A stretch of 63,736 bases of DNA from an uncultured Lachnospiraceae bacterium (GCA_947246015.1 CAMXQE010000025.1:1-63736), one strand, 5' to 3'; shown: positions 45,384 to 52,950, numbered from the stretch's first letter. The notes: generated from the letters alone by a model not told the origin. A program made the numbers and translations.

Positions 45384-46241
45384 ATGAGGATATTGGATAC
45401 GAAATTTGTCAGGGGATTTATCAAAATGGCGGATGACGGTTTTCAGCAGGGGTGGCATGAAAGGAACGGAGGAAATCTGTCCTATCGTCTGAAGCCGGAG
45501 GAAGTGGAGGAAATCAGGCCGAGACTGAACGAGAGCGGGGAATGGACGCCTATCGGAGCGGCGGTTCCGGGTTTGGCGGGAGAGTATTTCCTCGTGACGG
45601 GAAGCGGGAAATATTTCAGGAATATCATAGTGGATCCGGAAGCATGTATTGCAATCATAGAACTGGATGATAAGGGTGAAAATTACCGTCTGCGCTGGGG
45701 ACTGGTAGAAGGCGGAGTCCCGACCAGCGAACTGCCGACTCATCTGATGAACCATGAGGTGAAAAAGCGTGTGACAAATGGGGCGCACCGCGTGATTTAT
45801 CATGCGCATACCACGAATATCATTGCGCTGACTTTTATCCTTCCTTTGGTGGACGAGGTCTTTACGAGGGAACTTTGGGAAGCGGCAACGGAATGTCCGG
45901 TCGTTTTCCCGCAGGGCGTAGGCGTAGTAAACTGGATGGTTCCCGGAGGGCGTGAGATTGCAGTAGCGACGAGTAAGCTGATGGAGCAGTATGACGTGGC
46001 AATATGGGCGCATCACGGAATGTTCTGTTCCGGTGAGAATTTCGATTTGACATTCGGACTGCTGCATACCGTAGAGAAGTCGGCGGAAATACTGATTAAG
46101 GTTTATTCCGTAGTGCCTAAGAAGCTTCAGACCATTACGGCGGATAATTTCAGGGCAGTCGGAAAAGCATTCCATGTGGAACTTCCGGAGAAGTTTTTGT
46201 TCGAAAAGCCGGAGTTTAAGATTGGCGATGAAGGATTTTAG
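45384..46241 (+). CDS. rhaD: Rhamnulose-1-phosphate aldolase
   Basis: 285 residues of the class II aldolase/adducin family. Zinc ligands H140 and H142 (VIYHAHTTN) and H211 (AHHGMF), and catalytic E116 (TSELPTH), correspond with a shift of one to residues I recall in E. coli RhaD. It cleaves rhamnulose-1-phosphate to DHAP and L-lactaldehyde. rhaA, rhaB and rhaM are not in the window. ATG 45384 has GAGGAGG 6 nt upstream. With GH105 upstream and the diol dehydratase downstream it outlines a rhamnose to 1,2-propanediol route. Confidence 0.95.
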   Translation: MRILDTKFVRGFIKMADDGFQQGWHERNGGNLSYRLKPEEVEEIRPRLNESGEWTPIGAAVPGLAGEYFLVTGSGKYFRNIIVDPEACIAIIELDDKGENYRLRWGLVEGGVPTSELPTHLMNHEVKKRVTNGAHRVIYHAHTTNIIALTFILPLVDEVFTRELWEAATECPVVFPQGVGVVNWMVPGGREIAVATSKLMEQYDVAIWAHHGMFCSGENFDLTFGLLHTVEKSAEILIKVYSVVPKKLQTITADNFRAVGKAFHVELPEKFLFEKPEFKIGDEGF

Positions 46242-46266
46242 GGGAAGAATTTTTCGGAAAAAACAT

Positions 46267-46296
46267 TTGACGAAATGAAAAACGATGTGATAAAAT
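46267..46296 (+). promoter_or_regulatory. Sigma-A promoter of the DUF2798-type gene
   Basis: TTGACG (46267-46272), 18-bp spacer, TAAAAT (46291-46296). Transcription from it would give a leader of about 140 nt before the ATG at 46445. Confidence 0.6.
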
Positions 46297-46333
46297 CGTT
46301 AGGTAAAAAATAATAAAGAAAACATACATGATG

Positions 46334-46421
46334 ACACAGGTGGTGCTTTGCACGTAAAGCTGATTACGGAACATGGTTTAGGGTTCGTATCAGATTGTGA
46401 AAGGAACTGCCTGTGTTTTTT
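46334..46421 (+). promoter_or_regulatory. Structured 5' leader ending in a T tract, possible riboswitch or attenuator
   Basis: An outer helix ACACAGG (46334-46340) with CCTGTGT (46410-46416) runs into a T tract (46416-46421). Inside are a GTGC-TTT-GCAC hairpin (46343-46353) and a longer stem CTGATTACGGAAC (46360-46372) with GTTCGTATCAG (46383-46393), two bulges. The layout is a three-way junction closed by a terminator-like helix. It matches no riboswitch class that I recognise. Confidence 0.45.
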
Positions 46422-46444
46422 GTATGCCATAAGGAGGAAAAGTT

Positions 46445-47002
46445 ATGCCAAGAAATCAATTTCAAAGGATGGTGTTTGCCTTCCTGACTGTTTTGGTAAC
46501 AGTTCATGCGTATGTATTTTACAGTTTATATGTGGTGAATGGTTCCACGCTGATGCAGGTCACCGGAGCTGATTCCGTAATCCATGCGATTCATGCGCAG
46601 GGCGGTGTCTACATGTTCGGAAAAATGTTACCGATATGGGCCATCGTTTTGATTGAGTTTATTTTTGCTTACGGTTTGGAGTGCATTATGGGAAGTCCCT
46701 GCTCGTTCCGGCTTGCCTGCAAAAATTTTGAGTTAGGGAAGACCCATCCGGTTATCTTTGAAAGTGCGATTATCTGTGCGACTGTGGGGCTGATGTGTCC
46801 GGCCATGAGTTTTTTGGCGGCGTGGTTTTATTATCCCTATTATGCGGGATTCAATATTTTTACATTACTGGCAAACTGGCTGAAGCTGGTGTGTTTCAAT
46901 TTCCCGTTTGCATTTTTTACGCAGCTGTTTTTCATACAGCCGTTGATTCGGACGGTTTTTAAATTCCTGTTCCGGAAAGATATTGCAAATCGTGCAAAGT
47001 AG
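46445..47002 (+). CDS. DUF2798-type membrane protein
   Basis: 185 residues with four helices arranged as two related pairs: FQRMVFAFLTVLVTVHAYVF and the second-half FESAIICATVGLMCPAMSFL, each followed by a helix leading to NFPFAFFTQLFFIQPLIR-like ends. The pattern resembles duplicated DUF2798 units. Function unknown. AAGGAGG precedes ATG 46445. It has its own promoter and a structured leader, which suggests regulation by a signal acting on RNA. Confidence 0.65.
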   Translation: MPRNQFQRMVFAFLTVLVTVHAYVFYSLYVVNGSTLMQVTGADSVIHAIHAQGGVYMFGKMLPIWAIVLIEFIFAYGLECIMGSPCSFRLACKNFELGKTHPVIFESAIICATVGLMCPAMSFLAAWFYYPYYAGFNIFTLLANWLKLVCFNFPFAFFTQLFFIQPLIRTVFKFLFRKDIANRAK

Positions 47003-47098
47003 ATAAGACAAAACGGTCGTTGACTGTTCGCAGCTTATGCAGACAGAATGGATGCATAAGAGTTTTTAGAATTTTGGTAATACCTTAATGACCCCTGT

Positions 47099-47127
47099 AA
47101 AGAGAGGTTTAGTCTATGCCTCTCTTT
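47099..47127. terminator. 9-bp perfect hairpin beside the MITE-like element
   Basis: AAAGAGAGG (47099-47107) pairs with CCTCTCTTT (47119-47127), about 100 bp past the DUF2798-type gene. It could terminate that transcript; it directly abuts the repeat element. Confidence 0.5.
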
Positions 47128-47128
47128 G

Positions 47129-47321
47129 ATTCCCGCGAGCAATGAGCCAGGTCTGATACCTCATTCTTTCCGTGATATATTGATAGTTTCCCCAAAGTCA
47201 AATACCCCGCCGCAAGCAAGGGGGCATCAAGCTTGAAACGTCCCAAGGGGCGGGGTATTTGACCCTCGCGGCATTCGTCAAAGTCATGCAAGCATGATTT
47301 TGACTCATTGCTCGCGGGAAT
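47129..47321. mobile_element. MITE-like element with perfect 18-bp terminal inverted repeats
   Basis: ATTCCCGCGAGCAATGAG (47129-47146) and its exact complement CTCATTGCTCGCGGGAAT (47304-47321) bound a 193-bp element with no reading frame. Inside lie ACCCCGCCGCAAGC, GGGGCATCAAGCTTG and GACCCTCGCGGCATTCGTCA, all shared with the copy at 57047-57200. Two internal hairpins (GTCAAATACCCCGCC/GGCGGGGTATTTGAC-like and GTCAAAGTCATGC/GCATGATTTTGAC) make it highly structured. No transposase is encoded. Confidence 0.75.
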
Positions 47322-47356
47322 AAAAAAGGTAGCTGATTGTCCGTTAGGATAAATCG

Positions 47357-47713
47357 CTACCCAAAATAAGCAATATCACTCCTTAAATATATAACATTTC
47401 TATCGGGGTCATAAAAACTCATGTTTACAGCACCCCATGGACGTTTAGTTGGTTTTTCAATGATTTCTGCTCCTAATGCCAAAACTTTTCGATATCCTTT
47501 TTCTATATCGTTTATGGTAAAGGCAAGACACATATTCTGATTGTTATTATTTTTTATTGAACCATCATTATAAATCGTCAGCATTGTTTCTTCTGCAATA
47601 ATTGTTTGATGTACTTCATCACTGCTATTGTTATCTGTTTCAAGCAGTGCTTTATAAAAATTTGCTAACTTAACAACATCATTTGTTAATAAACTGACTT
47701 CACCCAGTCTCAT
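47357..47713 (-). CDS. VOC-family (glyoxalase/bleomycin-resistance fold) protein
   Basis: 118 residues with the paired beta-alpha-beta modules of the vicinal oxygen chelate fold: SLLTNDVVKLANFYKALLET, the middle LAFTINDIEKGYRKVLALGA, and NMSFYDPDRNVIYL. Family members bind metals and act on small molecules or give antibiotic tolerance; no specific activity can be assigned. ATG 47713 is chosen for the GAGGAAATAT site, which is the last part of the hairpin repeat at 47731-47827. The gene has higher A/T content than its neighbours. Confidence 0.8.
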   Translation of the reverse strand: MRLGEVSLLTNDVVKLANFYKALLETDNNSSDEVHQTIIAEETMLTIYNDGSIKNNNNQNMCLAFTINDIEKGYRKVLALGAEIIEKPTKRPWGAVNMSFYDPDRNVIYLRSDIAYFG

Positions 47714-47720
47714 ATATTTC

Positions 47721-47827
47721 CTCATTTCTGTGCTGCTTTTTGCGCATATCAAGTTTGTGGATGCAGCGCAGACACAAACTTGCGGAGTGAAAGATTTGAA
47801 AAATCAGATTTTTCAAATCTTTCACTC
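47721..47827 (-). repeat. Three-hairpin leader repeat, copy A
   Basis: Reading on the minus strand: a perfect palindrome with 21-nt arms and one loop base (47785-47827), then AAGTTTGTG/CACAAACTT arms (47751-47781), then TATGCGCAAAAAGCAGC and AGAAATGAGG. The last motif provides the ribosome site of the VOC gene. The copy at 52951-53042 has the same order. Confidence 0.85.
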
Positions 47828-47905
47828 TTACCTCACAATATAATAATGAAGTGTCGATTTTTCTAATATGAATATATTATATTACAATGAGAAAAATGTA
47901 AAGCG

Positions 47906-47934
47906 TTGACATGGTGGATATTTCCTGCTAGAAT
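47906..47934 (+). promoter_or_regulatory. Near-consensus sigma-A promoter
   Basis: TTGACA (47906-47911), exactly 17 bp, TAGAAT (47929-47934). It points to the 24-codon ORF at 47995 and on toward the tandem motif and rsgA. Confidence 0.75.
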
Positions 47935-47994
47935 GTAAAAAATGATATAAAGCAATAGAAAAAGTAAAGAATAATTTACGGAAGGAGGTAATGA

Positions 47995-48069
47995 ATGATG
48001 AAGGAAGTAAGTAAGAGTATTGTGGAGAACTTCATAAAATGCATGATTACCTCGGAGAGTTGCGGTTAA
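47995..48069 (+). CDS. 24-residue peptide with strong expression signals
   Basis: MMKEVSKSIVENFIKCMITS and then ESCG. AAGGAGGT ends 4 nt before ATG 47995 and 7 nt before ATG 47998, and a near-consensus promoter is about 60 bp upstream. The peptide is amphipathic with two cysteines. It could be a small peptide, a leader peptide, or the start of a frameshifted gene; codons in the +1 frame continue open to about 48106. Not similar to anything I recognise. Confidence 0.4.
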   Translation: MMKEVSKSIVENFIKCMITSESCG

Positions 48070-48177
48070 CCAGTACAATCCATACTAAGATGGAAGGTAT
48101 ACAAATTTGAAGAAATTCAGTTTGCAGTGTATTGGATTATATTTTCGTGGTATCATTTGATGCCGCGATTTTTTTAT

Positions 48178-48357
48178 GCACAGGGGTGCGTAAGGAAATT
48201 AGCTGCTACGCAGCACGCACCCCGCGCGGCGAGTAGGGAGAAAATCTTCCCTGCTCAATTGCACAGGGGCATCCAAAGGAAGTGTGTCAGCAGAGCTGAC
48301 GGGTGCCCCGCGCGGCGGGTAGGGAGAGAAAGCTTCCCTACCCGATTGCACACGGAT
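48178..48357 (+). ncRNA. Tandem two-hairpin RNA-like motif upstream of rsgA
   Basis: Two units begin with GCACAGGGG (48178 and 48261) and a third start, GCACACGG, is at 48348. In each, P1 is a 9-bp stem (GGGGTGCGT/ACGCACCCC; GGGGCATCC/GGGTGCCCC), the linker GCGCGGC is identical, and P2 is a 9-bp stem (GAGTAGGGA/TCCCTGCTC; GGGTAGGGA/TCCCTACCC). Stem differences between units are mostly compensatory, so pairing is conserved. It may be a repeated leader element of rsgA or a dispersed structured repeat. The reading frame across it (48127-48471) is not credible. Confidence 0.6.
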
Positions 48358-48492
48358 GTATTTTCCTTTCGTGATTCCGGAGAGGGAATGTTGTGTTTCC
48401 GGAAAGGTTGTGTTCTGAGGAATTTCTGCGGATTTTCAAATGATGCCATGAGTGTACAGTTCTCTGAGTGAAAGAGGAAGGAGTGGTGCAGG

Positions 48493-48621
48493 ATGGCTGA
48501 AATTAAAAAAAGTAATTTGCAGGAAATAATTTTGATAAAAACGGACACATTGAGAAAGGGAAAGGAAGAATGGATACAATCGCAACAGTTACTGCGGTAC
48601 AGAGAGACCGCTATGAATTAA
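48493..48621 (+). CDS. 42-codon ORF overlapping the start of rsgA
   Basis: Encodes MAEIKKSNLQEIILIKTDTL and 22 more charged residues. AGGAAGGAG lies 9 nt before ATG 48493. It overlaps rsgA (from 48570) by 52 nt in another frame, so it could couple translation to rsgA, or it could be chance. No similarity recognised. Confidence 0.3.
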   Translation: MAEIKKSNLQEIILIKTDTLRKGKEEWIQSQQLLRYRETAMN

Positions 48622-49562
48622 ATATTGGAACTGAAATTTTATACGGAAAGCTGAAACCGGCTGTTTTTTATCACAATGCGGAGGAGGTATTGTTTCCGAC
48701 TGTGGGAGACAGGGTATCTGTCATGCGTAATGCGGATGGAGACAGTATGATTCTCAGGGTATTACAGAGGAAATCGGTGTTTATAAGACAGAATGCAACG
48801 CAGGGTATGCCGGACCAGGCAGTGGCGGCTAATTTTGATTTTGTATTTATTACAATGTCATTGAACAAAGATTTTCATCCGTCAAAACTGGAGAGGTATC
48901 TGACCGTTTCGTGGCAAAGCGGAGGAACTCCGGTTATTCTGCTTACAAAGGCGGATTTGGCAGAGGACAGAGAGGATATACCGGCCCGGATAGAAGGACT
49001 TGCTCCGGGGGTAGAGACATACTGTGTCAGTTCCCATACCGGAGAGGGATTTGAGAAGCTGGAGAAATATTTCGCGGTCGGAAATACAATTGTGCTCCTT
49101 GGCTCTTCCGGAGTCGGAAAATCATCTTTTGTAAATATGGTATTGGGAACAGAACGGATGCAGACAGGGGGAATCCGTGAGGCGGATTCTCAGGGAAGAC
49201 ATACTACGACTTTTAAGCAGATGTTTGACATTCCGGAGAAAATAGTTCTGCCGGATGGTTGTGTGCTTCGCGGCGGCGGAAGAATCATTGATACGCCGGG
49301 CATGAGAAATCTTCTTATGGGAGAGGAAGCAGGCGGAATCGGGACAACGTTTGAGGATATCGAAAAACTCGCAGCGCAGTGTAAATTTTCGGATTGCAGG
49401 CATGAGTCGGAGCCGGGGTGCGCAGTCAAAAGAGCCTTAAAAGACGGAACGCTTGAGCAGAGGCATTGGAAGATGTATTTGAACCTGCAAAGGGAAGAAG
49501 CGTATTCCAAAGAACGGAAACAGATTCTGATGAAGAAAGCCGGTAAGAGAAAGAGACGCTGA
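48570..49562 (+). CDS. rsgA: Ribosome small-subunit-dependent GTPase A
   Basis: 330 residues. OB-fold N-terminus, then a circularly permuted GTPase with G4 (LLTKADLAED) ahead of G1 (LLGSSGVGKSSFVN) and G3 (IDTPGMRNL), and a C-terminal zinc site CKFSDCRHESEPGC. RsgA checks late 30S ribosome assembly near the decoding centre. The start is ATG 48570 after AAAGGAAGA. Ahead of it are a 42-codon ORF and a structured tandem motif that may control it. Confidence 0.95.
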   Translation: MDTIATVTAVQRDRYELNIGTEILYGKLKPAVFYHNAEEVLFPTVGDRVSVMRNADGDSMILRVLQRKSVFIRQNATQGMPDQAVAANFDFVFITMSLNKDFHPSKLERYLTVSWQSGGTPVILLTKADLAEDREDIPARIEGLAPGVETYCVSSHTGEGFEKLEKYFAVGNTIVLLGSSGVGKSSFVNMVLGTERMQTGGIREADSQGRHTTTFKQMFDIPEKIVLPDGCVLRGGGRIIDTPGMRNLLMGEEAGGIGTTFEDIEKLAAQCKFSDCRHESEPGCAVKRALKDGTLEQRHWKMYLNLQREEAYSKERKQILMKKAGKRKRR

Positions 49563-49675
49563 AAAGGAAACTCTGTCGTCTTCAGCTCATTCATCTGCCA
49601 AAGGAGCAGTGAACGGGAAACAGGAAACGGAAAATAACAGGAATCGGAAAGTAACAGGAAACGGGGATAAGAGGG

Positions 49676-50590
49676 ATGACGATTTTTACCGTATTTTTTC
49701 AAATGCTGGCGCTTCTCATTATGATAGGAGCCGGCTATTTCATGACAAAGAAAGGAATGATGGATGAACATACGAACAATCAGATGTCGAAAATGATTGT
49801 CAATGTATTCAATCCCCTGCTTGTTTTTTCCGGAGCAGTGAATGCGGTGGGAAAGGTTTCCCTGGATACAATGGGAGTGGTGGCGCTGATTGCGTCGGGA
49901 ATGTTTGTAATTTTCATTGTGGCGGGGATGATTTTGTCGCCTTTTTTTGATAAGGACAGGGAGCAGCGGAAAATTTTCCAGATGATGTTTGTATTTTCCA
50001 ATCTGGGGTTTATCGGAATACCCGTGGTCAGCAGCATCCTCGGCGCGGAGTATGTAGTTTATGTTACGGAATTTATGCTGATTTACACCTTTGTGTTTTA
50101 TACGTATGGAATATCCCTGATGAATGGGGAATTTTCTTTATCTACCATGAAAGAGATGGTAAATGCGGGAACCGTGTTTGGCCTGGCTGCCATGCTGGTG
50201 ATTATATGCGGAATCCGGCTGCCGGATTTTCTGAATACGGCGGTGACGTACTTGGGAAACGTAACTTCACCGATGGCTTTGGTGGCGGTGGGTTTCACAC
50301 TGGCGCATTCGGATTTGAAAAGGATTTTCGGACAGGTGCGGCTGTATATTTTCGCGGTGATAAAACTTCTGGTGCTGCCGCTGCTGATGCTTCCTGTGTT
50401 AAAGCTGGTAACGCATGATGCGGCGCTGATACCGGTCTGCATGGTGATGTTCGGGATGCCGATTGGCAATATGCCGTTGATTCTGGGGAATCAGAAGGGG
50501 ATTGACGGGAGTACGTGCAGTGCGGCGATTATTCTGACAACGGTGCTTTGTGTGTTTACGGTTCCGGTGTTGTTGGCAGTGGCAGGGTAA
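49676..50590 (+). CDS. AEC-family transporter
   Basis: 304 residues with ten helices of the auxin-efflux-carrier/malate-permease family: MIVNVFNPLLVFSGAVNAVG, FSNLGFIGIPVVSSILG, FGMPIGNMPLILGNQKGID. In bacteria these proteins carry organic acids such as malate or malonate. No neighbouring metabolic gene identifies the substrate. The ribosome site is weak (GAGGG). Confidence 0.85.
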   Translation: MTIFTVFFQMLALLIMIGAGYFMTKKGMMDEHTNNQMSKMIVNVFNPLLVFSGAVNAVGKVSLDTMGVVALIASGMFVIFIVAGMILSPFFDKDREQRKIFQMMFVFSNLGFIGIPVVSSILGAEYVVYVTEFMLIYTFVFYTYGISLMNGEFSLSTMKEMVNAGTVFGLAAMLVIICGIRLPDFLNTAVTYLGNVTSPMALVAVGFTLAHSDLKRIFGQVRLYIFAVIKLLVLPLLMLPVLKLVTHDAALIPVCMVMFGMPIGNMPLILGNQKGIDGSTCSAAIILTTVLCVFTVPVLLAVAG

Positions 50591-50701
50591 GGAGCGGTTG
50601 GGAGCGTCGGCCTGCGGTTTTGGGAAATGGCAGGTTTTGGGAAATGACAGGTTTGGAAAGCAATTTTCTAATGCATGGAAAAGAGAAAGGAGGGGCAGGA
50701 G

Positions 50702-51304
50702 ATGGATTATTTTGAACCTGCGGACATTCTTATTTATATACAGGGGCAAGGGGTGGTATTAAAAGAAAAATCTCTTGTGGCGTTTGATACGGAGAGTAAA
50801 AAAATAATTGCGTTTGGGGAGGATGCCGCACGGCTTGCCAAAAGTCCGCCGGAGCATGTAAAAATCCTGTCCCCGCTGCGCAGGGGGATGATTGCAGACT
50901 ATCAGGTGGCTGTAAATCTGTTGACCCATCTGTTACGTAAAGCGTGGGGAAGAAAACCTCTGCGTGCGCCGGGGTTGTTGACTTGTGTGCCAAAAGGGAT
51001 GACGGATGTAGAAATGAAGGCGGTCGAAGATGCTTTGATTCAGTCAGGCGCCAGAGAAATTTTTATTACAGACTTTTCTTTAGAGCAGATATTAGAAGCA
51101 ATGCCGGAGCTTCCCAAAGGGTGGAAGAAAGTGAAAACTTATGTTGCTATTACAAAAGAGGAACCGGAGCGGTATCTTGCGGAGCAGTTTTCGGATATGT
51201 TCCTGTTTGCAGAACAGGAGGGAATACCCGTGGAGAAAATCACGGAAATGTTTCAGGATGCGGTGAAAAAACCCGTAAAACAGACAAAGGAGGAAGAAAA
51301 ATGA
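50702..51304 (+). CDS. Half-length MreB-like protein
   Basis: 200 residues corresponding to the first actin lobe of MreB: ADILIYIQGQGVVLKEKSLV, AFGEDAARLAKSPPEHVKIL, PLRRGMIADYQVAVNLLTHL, LLTCVPKGMTDVEMKAVEDA. The phosphate-2 and adenosine motifs of the second lobe are absent, replaced by about 60 residues ending KKPVKQTKEEEK. Full MreB is about 330-340 residues. Whether it still binds nucleotide or polymerises is doubtful. ATG 50702 follows AAAGGAGGGGCAGGAG. It overlaps the TPR gene by 4 nt. Confidence 0.75.
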   Translation: MDYFEPADILIYIQGQGVVLKEKSLVAFDTESKKIIAFGEDAARLAKSPPEHVKILSPLRRGMIADYQVAVNLLTHLLRKAWGRKPLRAPGLLTCVPKGMTDVEMKAVEDALIQSGAREIFITDFSLEQILEAMPELPKGWKKVKTYVAITKEEPERYLAEQFSDMFLFAEQEGIPVEKITEMFQDAVKKPVKQTKEEEK

Positions 51305-51783
51305 GTTCTGGAAGGCCGGTGATACGTCAGATTGCATGGAAATCTCTTATTCCGCAAGTGATAATTTTAATTGTTTTAGTTGTTCTGACAACCCTGATTT
51401 TTGGAGGAGACTCTCCGATTCCTGATTTGGCAGTAATCTTGTATCTCCTGTATCCCCTTGTTTCAAGGAAGCTGATTGCGCACAACCACCGGAGCGGCAT
51501 CCGTTTTTTTAAATCAGGGGATTATGTTCATGCAATTGATGAGTTTAAAAAAAGTTATGAGTTTTTCATGGAACACAAGTGGATTGACAAATACCGCTTC
51601 GTCGTATTGCTTTCCTCCGGCAGAATTTCTTATACGGAAATGGCATTGCTGAATATTGCATTTTGTTATACGCAGATTGGGGATGGAAGCAGGGCGAAGC
51701 TGTACTATGAAAAGACGTTGGAGCAGTTTCCGGACAGCGGGATGGCTAAAGCGGCGTTACAGATGATGAATTCCGTGCAGTGA
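51301..51783 (+). CDS. TPR-containing membrane protein
   Basis: 160 residues. Two close membrane helices (about 17-34 and 44-56) precede two tetratricopeptide-like helices pairs (FFKSGDYVHAIDEFKKSYEF and ALLNIAFCYTQIGDGSRAKL). Likely a membrane-tethered protein-interaction adaptor. Its start overlaps the end of the MreB-like gene (ATGA), so the two are probably made together and may act together in cell shape or envelope work; that is inference. Confidence 0.75.
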   Translation: MSSGRPVIRQIAWKSLIPQVIILIVLVVLTTLIFGGDSPIPDLAVILYLLYPLVSRKLIAHNHRSGIRFFKSGDYVHAIDEFKKSYEFFMEHKWIDKYRFVVLLSSGRISYTEMALLNIAFCYTQIGDGSRAKLYYEKTLEQFPDSGMAKAALQMMNSVQ

Positions 51784-51797
51784 ACGGAGGGGTACAT

Positions 51798-51887
51798 ATG
51801 TTCTGGAATGTTACAAACCATGAGGAAATCTGTCTCAGGAGTTTTATGTATTCAGGAAGGCAAGTAATTTTTTCACAGAAGTATTGA
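51798..51887 (+). CDS. 29-codon ORF after the TPR gene
   Basis: MFWNVTNHEEICLRSFMYSG and nine more residues, with GGAGGGG 6 nt upstream of ATG 51798. It overlaps the 3' end of the convergent PHP gene by 44 bp. It may be the remnant of a longer gene or a true small protein; nothing is recognised. Confidence 0.25.
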   Translation: MFWNVTNHEEICLRSFMYSGRQVIFSQKY

Positions 51888-52590
51888 GAACCAGTTCCAT
51901 GGGAAAGTCCGTTTCGCGGATGAGTTCCATGGCGTATTGAAAATTGGCGATGTTAGTGTGACCGTGGCTGTCACTGGAAAGGAGTACCGGATAATGGTAC
52001 TTCTGGCATAATTCCAGTATGGTGCGGTCATTTTCTTTTGTTTTGCCCCGGTAGCCGTCCGGCGCAAGGGAGCTATTGTTGATTTCAAGGAGGACGTGGT
52101 AATCCATGGCAGCTTCTGTCAGGCGGCGGTAATCTACCGGATACCGGTCATCGTCGGGATGGGCGATGATGTGGATATACGGGTTTGCCATGGCGCGAAT
52201 GTAAGCATCGGTATGATGGTCTGTGTTTTGGTTTGCATGGTAGCAGGGAGGATGGATGCCTGCGAGACAATAATCCAACTGCTTCCGGACCATTTCCGGC
52301 ACATCAAGGCCGCCGGATGCATCTAAAATATTGACTTCCGCGCCGTACAGCATACGGATGCCCATACGCATGGAAGGGGCGTGGGACAGGCCATGAAAAT
52401 AAGAAAGGGTGCAGGAATGCGGCATAGCGGGGCCGTGTTCGCTGATTCCCAGTACTTTAAGTCCTTTACCGGCGGCATACCGCGTCATATCCGTAATGGT
52501 ATCCGTTGTATAATGCCCGCTGGCAATGCTATGGGTATGGATATCAAATTCAAAGGTATGAAATGCAGCGGCTGCGGTCATTGTAGTCAT
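51844..52590 (-). CDS. PHP-domain phosphatase, YcdX-like
   Basis: 248 residues. Metal ligands in order: FDIHTHSIASGH, ISEHGP, YGAEVNI, AGIHPP, IIAHPDDD, LEINNSS, LSSDSHGH. This is the three-metal PHP phosphoesterase pattern of YcdX-type enzymes, which hydrolyse small phosphate esters. ATG 52590 is set by AAAGGAGGGG 5 nt upstream; a longer frame starting further out has no site. Confidence 0.9.
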   Translation of the reverse strand: MTTMTAAAAFHTFEFDIHTHSIASGHYTTDTITDMTRYAAGKGLKVLGISEHGPAMPHSCTLSYFHGLSHAPSMRMGIRMLYGAEVNILDASGGLDVPEMVRKQLDYCLAGIHPPCYHANQNTDHHTDAYIRAMANPYIHIIAHPDDDRYPVDYRRLTEAAMDYHVLLEINNSSLAPDGYRGKTKENDRTILELCQKYHYPVLLSSDSHGHTNIANFQYAMELIRETDFPMELVLNTSVKKLLAFLNT

Positions 52591-52670
52591 GGAACCCCTC
52601 CTTTGAGGAACTTTGAGGAAAACACAAAACATCAAAATCTGTGAAAACAGATGATAAAAGTATGTCACAC

Positions 52671-52700
52671 GTAACAGTTCAGCCTTCGGCTCCCTGTTAC
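52671..52700. repeat. GTAACAG...CTGTTAC hairpin, second copy
   Basis: GTAACAG (52671-52677) pairs with CTGTTAC (52694-52700), with an AGCC/GGCT inner stem. It is the reverse-complement relative of 24052-24083 and lies between the PHP gene and the diol dehydratase promoter. Confidence 0.55.
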
Positions 52701-52780
52701 GAACTGTCACTGTCAAACGCATCACAGGATTATACTAACACAAAACCAACATAAAAACAACAATAAACATGTTGTATTTG

Positions 52781-52809
52781 TTGACTTTCATAACAGAAGC
52801 GTTTATAAT
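52781..52809 (+). promoter_or_regulatory. Near-consensus promoter of the diol dehydratase operon
   Basis: TTGACT (52781-52786), 17 bp, TATAAT (52804-52809). It gives a leader of about 230 nt that contains the three-hairpin repeat. CAACA/TGTTG arms just upstream (about 52758-52776) could be an operator. Confidence 0.7.
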
Positions 52810-52950
52810 AAACACATAAGAAAGAATCGAAGAATTGGAAAAGGAAAAAGATTAAGAAAAAGGAAGCAAACTCCTGTTTCATACGAGACATCTGTGAGCG
52901 TATATGGAAAATAGCAGCCGCCGGAGCAGACGGGCGGCGGAAGGAGAAAA

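Noticed and set aside
46336..46420. T-box leader upstream of the DUF2798-type gene
   Set aside because: AGGTGGTGC superficially resembles the T-box core, but the conserved ACCGCG half is absent and the downstream gene is not an amino acid or tRNA gene.
47863..48078. 71-codon minus-strand frame
   Set aside because: It runs antisense to a near-consensus promoter and small ORF, is A/T-driven and has no ribosome site.
48127..48471. 114-codon frame over the tandem motif
   Set aside because: It translates hairpin repeats (CVRKLAATQHAPRAAS and similar), with no ribosome site or family similarity.
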